DNA of 64,000 nt from Micromonospora echinospora. GTDB lineage: Bacteria; Actinomycetota; Actinomycetes; Mycobacteriales; Micromonosporaceae. Below the pieces are notes generated by a model that had not been told where the DNA came from, made no database searches, and was given only the letters and a program-made list of their open reading frames with translations. A program made the translations under genes and the position numbers. The stretch spans positions 3,994,001 through 4,058,000 of the forward strand of contig NZ_JACHJC010000001.1 of assembly GCF_014203425.1 (NCBI RefSeq), read 5' to 3'. How positions within the stretch are numbered: the first letter of the stretch is position 1; every line of letters starts with the position of its first letter. Positions 24,248 to 33,268 of this stretch are shown here, piece after piece.

Positions 24248-25639
24248 TCAGTGGGGGAGGGTGGTGGAGAGGCGGCGGATCGCCTCGTCCATCTGCTCGG
24301 GTGGGGCGGCGGCGTAGGTGAGGCGCAGGTGCGGGGCGGGGGGTTCTGCCGCGTGCCAGGGGCGGCCGGGGAAGACGGTGACGCCCGCCGCGGCGGCCGC
24401 CGCTGTCACCGCTACGTCGTCGGCGCCGTCGGGCAGGCGTACCCACAGGTGCAGGCCGCCGCGCGGGACGTCGCGCGGGGTCAGCGACGGCAGATGTCGG
24501 TCCAGCGCGGCGAGCAGCGCCTCGCGGCGGGCCCGCAGCTGCACGCGCAGGCTGCGGCGGTGCCGGTCCCAGGCCGGCGCGGTGAGGAACTCCACTGTGG
24601 CCTGTTGCAGCGGTCCGGCGACGAAGAGGTCGTCGAGCAGGCGGGTGGCGCGCAGCCGTACCCCGGCGGGTCCGCGCGCGCCGATCGCGGCGATGCGCAG
24701 GCCGGGCGCTGTGGACTTGGTCAGCGAACGCAGGTAGACGACGTGCCCGTCCGGGTCGTCGGCGGCCAGCGGTGGCGGGGCCTCGCCGTCGATGGTCAGG
24801 TCGCGGGCGTAGTCGTCCTCGATGAGGAACGCCCCGGCCTCCCGCGCCGCCTCGGCGACCTGGGTGCGCCGTGCGGGGGAGAGCGTCGCGCCGTGCGGGT
24901 TGGCGTACAACGGCTGGCAGTAGAATAGGCGGGCGCCGGTGCGGGCGAACGCGGCGGCGAGCTGGTCGGGGCGTACCCCGTCGGCGTCGGCGGGCACGGG
25001 CACCACCCGCAGCCCGGCGGCGCGCGCGGCGGCGAGCGCGCCCAGGTAGGTGGGGGACTCGACCAGCACCGTGTCGCCGGGAGTGGTGAGCGCCCGCAGC
25101 GTCGAGGAGAGCGCGGCCTGCCCGCCCGGGCAGATCACCATGTCCTCGGCGCGCAGGCCGCCGCCTGCCTCGCGGGCGAACCAGGCGCGCAGGTCGAGGC
25201 GCCCCTCGACCGGGCCGCGCTGCCACGCGGCCGGCTGCCGGGCCGCGCGGGCGAGCGCAGCACCGAGCGCGGCGGCCGGCTGGAGGTCCGGGTCCAGGTA
25301 GCCGCCGGTCAGCGGGATCGCGCCGGAGGGCGGTAACGCCAGCAGGGCCTGCATCTCGTCCTCGCCGCCCCGCCGCGAGCCCAACGCGACGGTCTGCCAC
25401 GACAGGTCCGCCCGTGGCGGGTCGGCGCGGCGGTTCGCCACGTACGCGCCACGGCCCGGCCGTGTCTCGATCAGGCCGTCGGCGACGAGCCGCCGGGTCG
25501 CCTCGGCGACGGTGACGGGGGAGACGCGATGGTGCGCCGTCAGCTCCCGTACCGACGGCAGCCGCGTGCCGGGGGCGGCATCCGAAGCCAGCGCACCCAG
25601 ATGCCGGACGACACGCTCGATAGCGCTACCATCATTCAT
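24248..25639 (-). CDS. MocR/PdxR-type GntR regulator with aminotransferase domain
   Basis: A 463-residue fusion. A winged-helix GntR domain (1-72; LPSVRELTAHHRVSPVTVAEA) is joined to a class I aminotransferase fold (about 105-463). The PLP lysine is K308 in SLTKSTAPGLRIA, and PLYANPHG precedes the cofactor-binding Asp region IEDDYARD. MocR proteins sense PLP or amines. ATG 25639 overlaps the start codon of the divergent EamA exporter, and two copies of a TAGCGCTAC motif flank the starts. It therefore probably controls the exporter and itself. The effector is unknown. Confidence 0.9.
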   Translation of the reverse strand: MNDGSAIERVVRHLGALASDAAPGTRLPSVRELTAHHRVSPVTVAEATRRLVADGLIETRPGRGAYVANRRADPPRADLSWQTVALGSRRGGEDEMQALLALPPSGAIPLTGGYLDPDLQPAAALGAALARAARQPAAWQRGPVEGRLDLRAWFAREAGGGLRAEDMVICPGGQAALSSTLRALTTPGDTVLVESPTYLGALAAARAAGLRVVPVPADADGVRPDQLAAAFARTGARLFYCQPLYANPHGATLSPARRTQVAEAAREAGAFLIEDDYARDLTIDGEAPPPLAADDPDGHVVYLRSLTKSTAPGLRIAAIGARGPAGVRLRATRLLDDLFVAGPLQQATVEFLTAPAWDRHRRSLRVQLRARREALLAALDRHLPSLTPRDVPRGGLHLWVRLPDGADDVAVTAAAAAAGVTVFPGRPWHAAEPPAPHLRLTYAAAPPEQMDEAIRRLSTTLPH

Positions 25640-25660
25640 GACGGCACAGAGTAGCGCTAC
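25620..25660. promoter_or_regulatory. Two MocR operator half-sites flanking overlapping starts
   Basis: ATAGCGCTAC (25620-25629) and GTAGCGCTAC (25651-25660) are near-identical 10-mers with starts 31 bases apart, about three helical turns. The overlapping start codons CATG (25637-25640) of the divergent regulator and exporter lie between them. MocR dimers commonly bind spaced repeats. Assignment to this regulator is by position. Confidence 0.6.
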
Positions 25661-26675
25661 TGCACCAACGACGGTAACGGTGAGGCCGGGCGCCGGCGTC
25701 GTCCTCGGCGCGCTGGGTGTGCTGGCCTTCAGCATGTCGCTGCCGGCCACCCGCGTCGCGGTGCACACGCTCGACCCCTGGTTCGTCGCGTTCGGACGGG
25801 CGGTCGGCGCGGCGCTGCTCGCGTGGGCCTACCTGCGGGTGACCGGCGCCCCACGCCCCACCCGGGACCAGTGGCGACGGTTGTCGATAGTCGCGCTCGG
25901 CGTCGTGGTCGGCTTCCCGCTGTTCACCTCGCTGGCGCTCACCACACAGACATCGGCGCACGGCGCGGTGGTGGTCACCGTGCTACCCGCCATGACCGCG
26001 GTGTTCGCGGTGCTGCGGGCCGGGGAACGGCCGCCGCCGCTGTTCTGGATCGCCAGCGCCGCCGGACTGGCGCTGGTGCTCGCGTTCCTCGCCGCCGGCG
26101 GCTCGATCCGCGGGACGCTGGCGCCCGCCGACCTCTTCCTGCTCGCCGCCGTGGTGCTCTGCGGACTCGGGTACGCCGAGGGCGGCCGGCTGGCCCGCGA
26201 GCTCGGTGGCGCCAGGACGATCTGCTGGGCGTTGCTGCTGTCGCTCCCGGTCACCGTGCCGGTCACGGCGGTTGCCGCGTTCGTCCACCGGCCGCAGGGC
26301 GGCGTCGCCGCCTGGACCGGGTTCGGCTACCTCACAGTGGTCTCGATGTTCCTCGGCTTCTTCGCCTGGTACGCCGGGCTGGCCCGGGGCGGCATCGCCC
26401 GGGTGGGTCAGATCCAGCTCGCCCAGCCGGTGCTCACGCTGATCTGGTCGGCAGTGCTGCTCGGTGAGGCGGTCACGCCGGGCGCGCTCGTGGTGGCGGG
26501 TGCGGTGCTCGCCTGCGTCGTGCTCATCCAGCGCACCCGCAGCGGCGCGACGCCGGCGCGCGCCCGGGGCGGGTCGTCCTCAGCAGGCCGGCCTACCCCG
26601 GGCGGGGCGTCGTCAGCAGGGCGCGATGGTGCCGGTCACGCTGGAGACGTACGCGTGGCTGACGAAGTGTCCTGA
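25638..26675 (+). CDS. EamA/DMT-family membrane exporter
   Basis: A 345-residue protein with ten hydrophobic helices in two EamA repeats, the architecture of drug/metabolite transporters such as RhaT and YdcZ-like exporters. The C-terminal 45 residues are Gly/Ser/Ala-rich and probably cytosolic. ATG 25638 shares two bases with the ATG of the divergent MocR regulator, leaving no room for a ribosome site and suggesting leaderless mRNA. GTG 25680 is an alternative start, also without a good site. It probably exports an amino acid or amine sensed by the regulator. Its 3' end overlaps the convergent SH3 gene by 63 bases. Confidence 0.85.
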   Translation: MTAQSSATAPTTVTVRPGAGVVLGALGVLAFSMSLPATRVAVHTLDPWFVAFGRAVGAALLAWAYLRVTGAPRPTRDQWRRLSIVALGVVVGFPLFTSLALTTQTSAHGAVVVTVLPAMTAVFAVLRAGERPPPLFWIASAAGLALVLAFLAAGGSIRGTLAPADLFLLAAVVLCGLGYAEGGRLARELGGARTICWALLLSLPVTVPVTAVAAFVHRPQGGVAAWTGFGYLTVVSMFLGFFAWYAGLARGGIARVGQIQLAQPVLTLIWSAVLLGEAVTPGALVVAGAVLACVVLIQRTRSGATPARARGGSSSAGRPTPGGASSAGRDGAGHAGDVRVADEVS

Positions 26676-27827
26676 CGCGAGGCGGTTCCACTGGCTGGTG
26701 GTCCGGTACGGGCCGCTGACCGACTGGCCGGTGACGGAGCACTCGATCGGCACGTTGGCGTAGGTGGCGGCCAGGCCGACGACGGGATTGCCCGTGCCGG
26801 GGCCGGAGCGGATGTTGAGCGGGCCGCTACCGATCCGGCCCCGGGGGCCGGTGCCGGTCCACAGGTAGGCGACGTCGACCCAGGCGTTGTCGGTCAGCAG
26901 CAGACCGTCCCAGAACGTGCCGTCGGCGAGGTCGATGCCGGCCGGGCTGCCCACCACGCGTCCGAACTGGTCCCGGCCGCCGTTGTAGCCGCTCTGGTAC
27001 GCCGCCTGCGCCTCGGGCCGGCCCTGCGGCAGGTCCTTCCACATCTCCCGGACGCTGCCCGGGTTCCAGTAGTCGTCCTTCGTGTTCCACGGCCCCATGT
27101 CCCAGACCGGGGCGTACTCGCAGCGGCTGCGGGTCGTGGTGCAGACCCGCACGGTGTAGTCGCCGGTGTTCTTCGGCGCGAGTCCGCGGGCCGAGGGCAG
27201 CGCGACGAAGTGGTCCCGCGAGACGATGACGTGCCCGTTGGCGGTGGTGCCGCCGACGAGCCCTTCGCGGGTGGCGTACACCCGGTAGGTGAGGCCCGGT
27301 GTGGCGGCCGTGACGGCGGCGACCGAGTCGGCGGTGAGCCGGACCGTGCGCAGGCTGGGCGTGGCGGACGGCCGGTCGGCGGTGAGGACCACCCGGATCT
27401 GCACCAGGGTGACCGGCTGGTCGAAGACGGCCGCTCCGGTCACCGTCCGCCATTCGGTCCACGCGCCGGATCGCCAGCCGCGCGCCGCCACCTCGACGGC
27501 GCCGTCGCGGGCGGGCCCTGCGACGACGTCGGCCCGGACCCGGTTGGCCGGGGCGGCGAGTGAATGCGGCGCGACGACGAGCGTGCCCTCGGCCGCGATG
27601 CCGCGCCGGGCCGCGGGCCGGTGCGCCGCGTCGGCGAGGCGGAGCTCCGTGCCCGTCCAGCGGACGTTGACGTCGTCGGAGTCGATTCCGGCCAGGTCGG
27701 CGCTCCAGGTGTTGCCGGCGGCCGCCGCGGTCTCCAGGGGCGCGGCGAGGGCCGGCGAGGCGGCCAGGACGGCGGCGACCGCGCCGGCGACTGCCGCCGA
27801 CGTACGGGTCCTGCGGGATCGGGACAT
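26613..27827 (-). CDS. Secreted protein with C-terminal SH3-like domain
   Basis: A 404-residue secreted protein of unknown role. A signal peptide (about 1-29) is followed by a beta-rich N-terminal half. A conserved-looking middle segment holds WDMGPWNTKDDYW and GYNGGRDQFGR. The last 65 residues form a bacterial SH3-type domain (GPLNIRSGPGTGNPVVG at the start, Cys near the end). Such SH3 domains often bind cell wall peptides. ATG 27827 follows GAGGAG at good spacing, and longer in-frame starts precede it without a signal peptide. It overlaps the convergent exporter at the 3' end by 63 bases. No catalytic motif was recognised. Confidence 0.75.
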   Translation of the reverse strand: MSRSRRTRTSAAVAGAVAAVLAASPALAAPLETAAAAGNTWSADLAGIDSDDVNVRWTGTELRLADAAHRPAARRGIAAEGTLVVAPHSLAAPANRVRADVVAGPARDGAVEVAARGWRSGAWTEWRTVTGAAVFDQPVTLVQIRVVLTADRPSATPSLRTVRLTADSVAAVTAATPGLTYRVYATREGLVGGTTANGHVIVSRDHFVALPSARGLAPKNTGDYTVRVCTTTRSRCEYAPVWDMGPWNTKDDYWNPGSVREMWKDLPQGRPEAQAAYQSGYNGGRDQFGRVVGSPAGIDLADGTFWDGLLLTDNAWVDVAYLWTGTGPRGRIGSGPLNIRSGPGTGNPVVGLAATYANVPIECSVTGQSVSGPYRTTSQWNRLASGHFVSHAYVSSVTGTIAPC

Positions 27828-28156
27828 GGCGCTCCTCGTGGGGGCATGAGTAGACAAACGTCGATGCGAGGGTGAGGTGCAGGCAACCATCGATCTCGCA
27901 TCGCGTCAAGGTGGCGCCCCTGGCGTCCGGCCGCCCTGAGCAGTGCAAAAAACCTGCAAACGCTACCTCTTGCCCTGAGCGAAAGCGCTTTCATACGATC
28001 GCGTTACATCGATGTTTCGTTTGCGACCCGGGCATCGCAGATGACGACATCCGCCGGCGACGCGCCTGATCGCGTCGCGGCTCCTCGCTATCCCATTCGG
28101 TGACTAGCCGCTGCTCGGCGGCAATTCCCGCGTGCTCGAAAAAGGAATGAGGCGAC
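27828..28156. other. Divergent promoter region of SH3 protein and pectate lyase
   Basis: These 329 bases carry no gene. GC is lower than in the surroundings, with runs such as GCAAAAAACCTGC near 27943. They contain the operator at 27981-27992 and end with GGAATGAGG before the pectate lyase start. Confidence 0.7.
27981..27992. promoter_or_regulatory. LacI-type operator before pectate lyase
   Basis: GAAAGCGCTTTC is a perfect 12-base palindrome, in the context CGAAAGCGCTTTCA, close to the generic LacI/CcpA cre-type consensus TGAAAGCGCTTTCA. It lies 165 bases before the pectate lyase. The regulator is not identifiable here. Confidence 0.6.
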
Positions 28157-29737
28157 ATGAGAAGACCAGTCGCGCTGCGACTCCACGCGGCACTGGCCAC
28201 GGCGGTCGTCGGGATCGCCGTCGCCGTGGCGCTCCCGTCCCCGCAGGCGTCGGCGGCGGCCGGCAGCGCCACCGGCTACGCCACCCAGAACGGCGGCACC
28301 ACCGGTGGCGCGGGCGGGCAGACGGTACGCGCCACCACCGGCACCGCGATCCACGCGGCGCTGTGCGGGCGGGCCAGCAGCAGCACCCCGATCATCATCG
28401 AGGTGACCGGGACCATCAACCACGGCAACACCAGCAAGGTCTCCGGATCGAGCTGCAACACCGCCGACGGCGTGATCGAGCTGAAGCAGATCAGCAACGT
28501 CACCATCATCGGGGTGGGCAGCGGCGCCGTCTTCGACCAGCTCGGCATCCACATCCGCGACTCCCGCAACATCATCATCCGCAACGTGACGGTGCGCAAC
28601 GTCAAGAAGTCCGGCTCGCCCACCTCCAACGGCGGTGACGCGATCGGCATGGAGAGCAGCGTCCGCAACGTCTGGGTCGACCACGTGACGCTGGAGGCGT
28701 CCGGCGGGGAGTCGGAGGGCTACGACGGCCTGTTCGACATGAAGGACGACACCCAGTACGTGACGCTGTCGTACAGCATCCTGCGCAACTCCGGGCGCGG
28801 CGGCCTCATCGGGTCCAGCGAGAGCGACCGCGGCAACGGCTACATCACGTTCGAGCACAACCTGTACGAGAACATCGACTCCCGTACGCCGCTGCTGCGC
28901 GGCGGCATCGCCCACATGTTCAACAACCACTACACCGGGCTGCACGAGTCGGGCATCAACTCCCGGGCCGGCGCGCGGGCCAAGGTGGACAACAACTACT
29001 TCCGCAACTCCAAGGACGTGCTCGGCACGTTCTACACCAGCGAGCGTGGCACCTGGCAGGTCAGCGGCAACATCTTCGACAACGTGACCTGGTCCTCGCC
29101 CGGGAGCGACAACTACCCGGCGGGGCCGAACGTGACGTCCACGACCACCGTCAGCGTGCCGTACTCGTTCCGTCTGGACGCGGCGAGCTGCGTGCCGGAC
29201 ATCGTGCGGCAGACGGCGGGCCCGAACACCGGCCTGCGCGTCTCCGACGGCAACTGCACGCCGCAGTCCCCGGCCCCGACCACGCCGGGGCCGACCACGC
29301 CCGCCCCGACCACGCCCGCACCCACCACGCCGCCGCCCGGGACGACCACCCCGCCCCCGTCCGGCGGGACCAACCTGAGCCTCGTCTCCGGGGCCGGCGC
29401 CGACGGGTCCAGCAAGGCCGACGGCACCAGCTACGGCAACGTGCGCGACGGCAACCTGAGCACCTACTGGTCGCCGTCCGGGTCCACGGGCACCGTCTCG
29501 ATCAAGTGGGGGTCGGCCACCACTGTGTCCCGCGTGGTCATCCGCGAGCCGTCCGGCACCTCGGGCTCGATCGGGTCCTGGCAGCTCGTCAACAACGACA
29601 CCGGCGCGGTACTGGCCTCCGGTAACGGGGCCGGCCAGATCACCTTCGGCGCGATCTCGCTGAAGAAGATCAACTTCAAGATCAACAGCTCCAACGGTAC
29701 GCCGAGGGTCGGCGAGTTCGAGACGTACGCCAGCTAG
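28157..29737 (+). CDS. Secreted PL1 pectate lyase with C-terminal carbohydrate-binding module
   Basis: A 526-residue secreted enzyme. Signal peptide (about 1-35), then a PL1 parallel beta-helix (about 38-365) with the family motifs NVWVDHVTL, a calcium-binding acidic stretch FDMKDD, and RTPLLRGGIAHMFNNHY. Lys/Arg residues near RAGARAKVDNN are candidates for proton abstraction. A Pro/Thr linker (about 375-405, TTPAPTTP type) leads to a discoidin/RGL-like beta-sandwich (about 410-526). It cleaves polygalacturonate by beta-elimination outside the cell. ATG 28157 has GGAATGAGG upstream. It stands alone with its own operator at 27981 and terminator at 29751. Confidence 0.92.
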   Translation: MRRPVALRLHAALATAVVGIAVAVALPSPQASAAAGSATGYATQNGGTTGGAGGQTVRATTGTAIHAALCGRASSSTPIIIEVTGTINHGNTSKVSGSSCNTADGVIELKQISNVTIIGVGSGAVFDQLGIHIRDSRNIIIRNVTVRNVKKSGSPTSNGGDAIGMESSVRNVWVDHVTLEASGGESEGYDGLFDMKDDTQYVTLSYSILRNSGRGGLIGSSESDRGNGYITFEHNLYENIDSRTPLLRGGIAHMFNNHYTGLHESGINSRAGARAKVDNNYFRNSKDVLGTFYTSERGTWQVSGNIFDNVTWSSPGSDNYPAGPNVTSTTTVSVPYSFRLDAASCVPDIVRQTAGPNTGLRVSDGNCTPQSPAPTTPGPTTPAPTTPAPTTPPPGTTTPPPSGGTNLSLVSGAGADGSSKADGTSYGNVRDGNLSTYWSPSGSTGTVSIKWGSATTVSRVVIREPSGTSGSIGSWQLVNNDTGAVLASGNGAGQITFGAISLKKINFKINSSNGTPRVGEFETYAS

Positions 29738-29750
29738 CAGTCACACACGA

Positions 29751-29781
29751 GCGGAGGGCGGCCGATCCGGCCGCCCTCCGC
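29751..29781. terminator. Bidirectional hairpin terminator
   Basis: GCGGAGGGCGGCCG (29751-29764) pairs perfectly with CGGCCGCCCTCCGC (29768-29781) around a 3-base loop, followed by a pyrimidine stretch CCTTCTTCGTG. It separates the convergent pectate lyase and GH30 genes. Confidence 0.8.
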
Positions 29782-29798
29782 CCTTCTTCGTGTCCCGG

Positions 29799-31529
29799 TC
29801 AGAGGGTGAGCACGACGGTGGAGATGCTCCGCGCGCCGACGTTCACAGTGACCTGGTTGCCGTTCACGCCGACCGGCTGGCTCGCCGCGCTGGCGTTCTG
29901 AGACGTGGCCACGTACTCCGCCCGGCTGACGTTCTGCGGCGCCTGGATGATCGCGTTGTTCACCGCGCTGGTGGACCGGTTGAGGATCACCAGCGTGACC
30001 TTCCCGTCACCGGAGTAGGCGGTCACCTCCAGCGGCGACGCCTTGGAGCTCTTGGTCAGGGCGACCCGCTGGTAGCCGGGCCGGACGTACTTCGAGTACT
30101 GCGAGAACGCGTACCCGCGCTTGAGCGGCGCGCCCGCCACGGTGCCGTACGCGGACTCGCCGTCACCGATGAACGAGTAGTAGCGCTTGCCGTACCACCA
30201 GACGTACGCGCTCCAGTTCGACTCCATCGACTTGTGCACGGTGCGCATGATGTCGTCGAGCGTCTCGTTCCAGGCCGCGGCGTTGGCCGGGTTGCCCCAG
30301 ATGTTGGAGCCGCCGCCGTCGGCCTCGTGCAGGTTCCACTCAGTCATCCACACCGGCTTGTTGTACTGCTGCGCCAGCGTGTACGGCTTCAGCCGGCCGG
30401 ACGCCTCGGTGCCGTACAGGTGCCCGCCGATGTAGCCGATGTTGTTGCGGGCCGCCGCGTCGTTGAGCGTCGGGTCGGTGTAGCCGTAGTTCAGGTTCAC
30501 CGCCTCGGCGACCATCAGCTTGGTGTTCTGCACCTTGGCGCCCTGTTCCCGGACGAAGGTCTGCAGCTCGGTGCCGCTCCAGTCCATCGAGTCGTAGTCC
30601 GGGTGCCAGTCCGGCTCGTTCTGCACGGACGTGACGTCGATCGTCACGCCCTGGTTGCGCATGTACTGGACGTAGCTGTTGAGGTGGTTGGCGTAGTCGT
30701 CGTAGTAGTCGGTGCGCAGCTTGCCGCCGTTGACCCGGCTGTTGTTCGTCTTCCAGGCCGCCGGAGCGGTCCACGGCGACGCCATGATCTTCACGTTCGA
30801 CCCGTACGACTTCGCCGTCCGCAGCGCGCTGGCCTGGGTGCCCCACTCGCCGGACACCGGCGAGATGCCGGTGCGCACGATGGACAGGCCGAGCTGGTTG
30901 GGGCCGAGCCCGACGAGCGTCTGCGTCTCGGCCGTCGACCACGCGCCGCCCCAGATCGACACGGCGGCGCCGAACCCGTCGATCGTCTGGTAGCGGCTGG
31001 TGGTGTTGACGGTGATGTCCGCCGCCCCGGTGGGCGGCGGGCTGGTGGGCGAGCTGGTCGGCGAGTTCGTCGGTGAGGTGGACGGCGACGTGGACGGCGA
31101 CGTCGGCGTCGTGCCGCCGGTACAGGTCACGCCGTTGAGCGCGAAGCTCGTCGGCGCGGGGTTGCTGCTGGTCCAGGACCCGTTGAACCCGAACGACGTG
31201 TTGCCGTTCGTCGGGATGGACCCGTTGTAGTCGACGTTGCGGGCGGTCACAGCCGCTCCGCTCTGGGTAACAGTGGCGTTCCACGCCTGGGTGACGGTCT
31301 GACCGGCGGCGTAGGACCAGGTGAGCGTCCAGCCGTTGACCGGGTCACCGAGGTTGGTGACCGTGACGTTCGCGCCGAAGCCGCCCTGCCACTGCGACGA
31401 CACGGCGTAGGTCACCGCGCATCCGGCGGCGGCCGCCCCGGCCGGCAGCGCCGCGGCCATCGCGGTGGACGCCAGCAGGACCGCACCGGCCGACAACACC
31501 GCGGTACGGGTCGTTCTGTGCCTTCTCAT
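29799..31529 (-). CDS. Secreted GH30 xylanase with N-terminal CBM2
   Basis: A 576-residue secreted enzyme. Signal peptide (about 1-35), CBM2 (about 36-138), Ser/Pro/Thr linker ([11 protein letters not shown] type, about 140-165), and a GH30 (beta/alpha)8 barrel with side beta-domain (about 168-576). Catalytic residues: E305 (acid/base, SVQNEPDW) and E397 (nucleophile, VWMTEWN). The sequence is closest in style to GH30 subfamily 8 glucuronoxylanases of XynC type, so glucuronoxylan cleavage is the best guess. ATG 31529 follows GAGGAGAGAAGG. It begins only 27 bases after the GH62 gene, so both are one operon under the CebR-like box at 33073. Its CBM2 is very similar to that of the GH62 protein. 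Confidence 0.9.
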   Translation of the reverse strand: MRRHRTTRTAVLSAGAVLLASTAMAAALPAGAAAAGCAVTYAVSSQWQGGFGANVTVTNLGDPVNGWTLTWSYAAGQTVTQAWNATVTQSGAAVTARNVDYNGSIPTNGNTSFGFNGSWTSSNPAPTSFALNGVTCTGGTTPTSPSTSPSTSPTNSPTSSPTSPPPTGAADITVNTTSRYQTIDGFGAAVSIWGGAWSTAETQTLVGLGPNQLGLSIVRTGISPVSGEWGTQASALRTAKSYGSNVKIMASPWTAPAAWKTNNSRVNGGKLRTDYYDDYANHLNSYVQYMRNQGVTIDVTSVQNEPDWHPDYDSMDWSGTELQTFVREQGAKVQNTKLMVAEAVNLNYGYTDPTLNDAAARNNIGYIGGHLYGTEASGRLKPYTLAQQYNKPVWMTEWNLHEADGGGSNIWGNPANAAAWNETLDDIMRTVHKSMESNWSAYVWWYGKRYYSFIGDGESAYGTVAGAPLKRGYAFSQYSKYVRPGYQRVALTKSSKASPLEVTAYSGDGKVTLVILNRSTSAVNNAIIQAPQNVSRAEYVATSQNASAASQPVGVNGNQVTVNVGARSISTVVLTL

Positions 31530-31556
31530 TCGACCTTCTCTCCTCGACGGTCCGGC

Positions 31557-32987
31557 TCAGTGCTGGAGGGTGAGCAGTCCGGGGCGGTAGGGCAGGAGGC
31601 CGTAGTCGCCGCCGGAGTTGGGGGAGCGGCCTTGGTAGAGCAGTTGGAGGTTGCAGGGGTCGACGGTGAAGGTCTGGTCGGCGGTGGTGCGGATCAACTC
31701 GCCGTGGCTGATGTCGTTGGTCCAGGTGGCGCCGCTGTTGGCCTTGCCGGCGAACGGGTTGGACTCGGTGGCGGCCTGCGGGGTCCAGGAGCCGCCCAGG
31801 CTGGTGGCGGTGAAGGACCGGAAGTAGCGGCCCTGGGAGCCGATGGCCTCGACGATCATCAGGTAGCGGGTCTGGCCTTGCAGCTTGTAGACCTGCACGG
31901 CTTCGAACAGGTTGTTCGTGGTGTCGCTCATGATGGTGGTGTAGTTGGAGCCGAAGCTGCCGGGGAAGTTGCCCAGGGGCATGCTGGAGCGGTAGATCTT
32001 GCCGTTGTCACCGGCGAAGAACAGGTACATGTTCTGGTCGTCGGCGATCAGGGTCTGGTCGATCGGGCCGGTGCCGGAGCCGGAGATGCTGCCGGTGAAC
32101 AGCGGCTGCGCCGAGGACCATCCGTTGGGGTTGGTGGGGTCGTTGGAGGTGCGGTAGGAGAACGCGGTCGGTCCCCACTGGTAGGCCAGGACCCAGATGT
32201 TGCGCGGCGCGAAGTAGAACAGCGTCGGCGCCACGGTGCCCGAGGACATCGCGTTCTGGCTGGCGGAGGCCATCTGCGACCAGTTGGAGAACAGGCCGAA
32301 GTTCATCGACCCCCACCTCGTCCCGGTGTCGTGCGTGGTGGCGTAGACCAGGTGCTGCCCGTTGTAGGGCACCACTGTGAAGTCCTTCAACGACACCCAG
32401 CCCGAGCGCGGCTGCGCCAACACGCCGGAAGACGACCACCGGTACGACGACGGCAGGTTGCAGGTACCGCCCGGCGGAGGCGTCGTGGGAGGCGCAGTGG
32501 TCGGCGGCGCCGTGGTCGGCGGCGCCGTGGTGGGTGGCGCGGTGGTCGGTGCGCCGGTCGGCGTCGTGGTGCCGGTGCAGGTCACGCCGTTGAGCGCGAA
32601 GCTGGTCGGCACCGGGTTGCTACTGGTCCAGGAACCGTTGAATCCGAACGACGTGTTGCCGTTCGTCGGGATCGACCCGTTGTAGTCGACGTTGCGCGCG
32701 GTGACCGCGGACCCGCTCTGGGTCAGGCTCGTGTTCCACGACTGGGTCACCGTCTGCCCGGCACCGAACGACCACGTCAGCGTCCAGCTCGACACCGGGT
32801 CGCCAAGGTTCGTGATGGTGACGTTGGCGCCGAAGCCGCCCTGCCACTGCGACGAGATCGCGTAGTTCACCGAGCAGCCCGCGGCGGCGGCCCCGGCGGG
32901 CAGCTGCGCCACGGCGACCGACGCCGACGCGAGCAGCGCGGCGCCGGCCGATGCCAATATGGCATTGACTGACCTGGATCTGTACAT
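31557..32987 (-). CDS. Secreted GH62 arabinofuranosidase with N-terminal CBM2
   Basis: A 476-residue secreted enzyme. Signal peptide (about 1-37), CBM2 (about 38-140), linker of [12 protein letters not shown] repeats (about 145-170), GH62 five-bladed propeller (about 175-476). The three acidic catalytic residues are visible: D202 (SLKDFTVV), D310 (GPIDQTLI) and E362 (LFEAVQVY). GH62 enzymes remove arabinose side chains from arabinoxylan, which helps the GH30 xylanase encoded next. ATG 32987 has a perfect AGGAGGT at seven bases; the frame extends further upstream without a signal peptide. The upstream region has a CebR-like box (33073-33086) and a GTTAAC-containing AT-richer stretch. Confidence 0.93.
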   Translation of the reverse strand: MYRSRSVNAILASAGAALLASASVAVAQLPAGAAAAGCSVNYAISSQWQGGFGANVTITNLGDPVSSWTLTWSFGAGQTVTQSWNTSLTQSGSAVTARNVDYNGSIPTNGNTSFGFNGSWTSSNPVPTSFALNGVTCTGTTTPTGAPTTAPPTTAPPTTAPPTTAPPTTPPPGGTCNLPSSYRWSSSGVLAQPRSGWVSLKDFTVVPYNGQHLVYATTHDTGTRWGSMNFGLFSNWSQMASASQNAMSSGTVAPTLFYFAPRNIWVLAYQWGPTAFSYRTSNDPTNPNGWSSAQPLFTGSISGSGTGPIDQTLIADDQNMYLFFAGDNGKIYRSSMPLGNFPGSFGSNYTTIMSDTTNNLFEAVQVYKLQGQTRYLMIVEAIGSQGRYFRSFTATSLGGSWTPQAATESNPFAGKANSGATWTNDISHGELIRTTADQTFTVDPCNLQLLYQGRSPNSGGDYGLLPYRPGLLTLQH

Positions 32988-33072
32988 GAATTTACCTCCT
33001 GCGGGGGCGGCGGCTCTGGCATTGGCGGTGGCGATTGTTTTGTGAGCGTTAACAGCCGCGTCAGGGATGTTA

Positions 33073-33086
33073 CGGGAGCGCTCCCA
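33073..33086. promoter_or_regulatory. CebR-like operator before GH62-GH30 operon
   Basis: CGGGAGCGCTCCCA matches the CebR box TGGGAGCGCTCCCA at 13 of 14 bases, about 86 bases before the GH62 start. Together with the 3022 copy it places cellulase and xylanase genes in one probable regulon. Confidence 0.75.
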
Positions 33087-33174
33087 TGCACTCAACAACT
33101 CATTTCCGCACCCACCGCATCAAGGCCCGCGCCCCCACGCGCCGGAAGCCACGCCCGCCCTCGCCCGGACCGAC

Positions 33175-33230
33175 GATCATGAAGTTGGCCGCCGTCAATG
33201 CGGACGGAACCGCGGTTCAACCTCATGATC
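33175..33230. repeat. REP-like palindromic repeat, subfamily C
   Basis: GATCATGAAGTTG (33175-33187) and CAACCTCATGATC (33218-33230) are inverted arms with one mismatch, and the centre holds a second small hairpin (CCGTC...GACGG). Length and layout resemble the A and B repeats, but the sequence is different. It lies between the GH62 promoter and the end of the next gene. Confidence 0.65.
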
Positions 33231-33268
33231 AGCGCGGTGAAAGGGGGGTGGGGCGGGGAGTGTGAGGG

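Noticed and set aside
24000..25400. 466-residue minus-strand open frame antisense/out of frame to the MocR gene
   Set aside because: Pro/Arg/Ala-rich composition is typical of a shadow frame in high-GC DNA; the MocR frame has clear domains and catalytic lysine.
32488..32560. Short tandem repeats that could be taken for a microsatellite
   Set aside because: They encode the PPTTAPP linker of the GH62 protein and need no other explanation.
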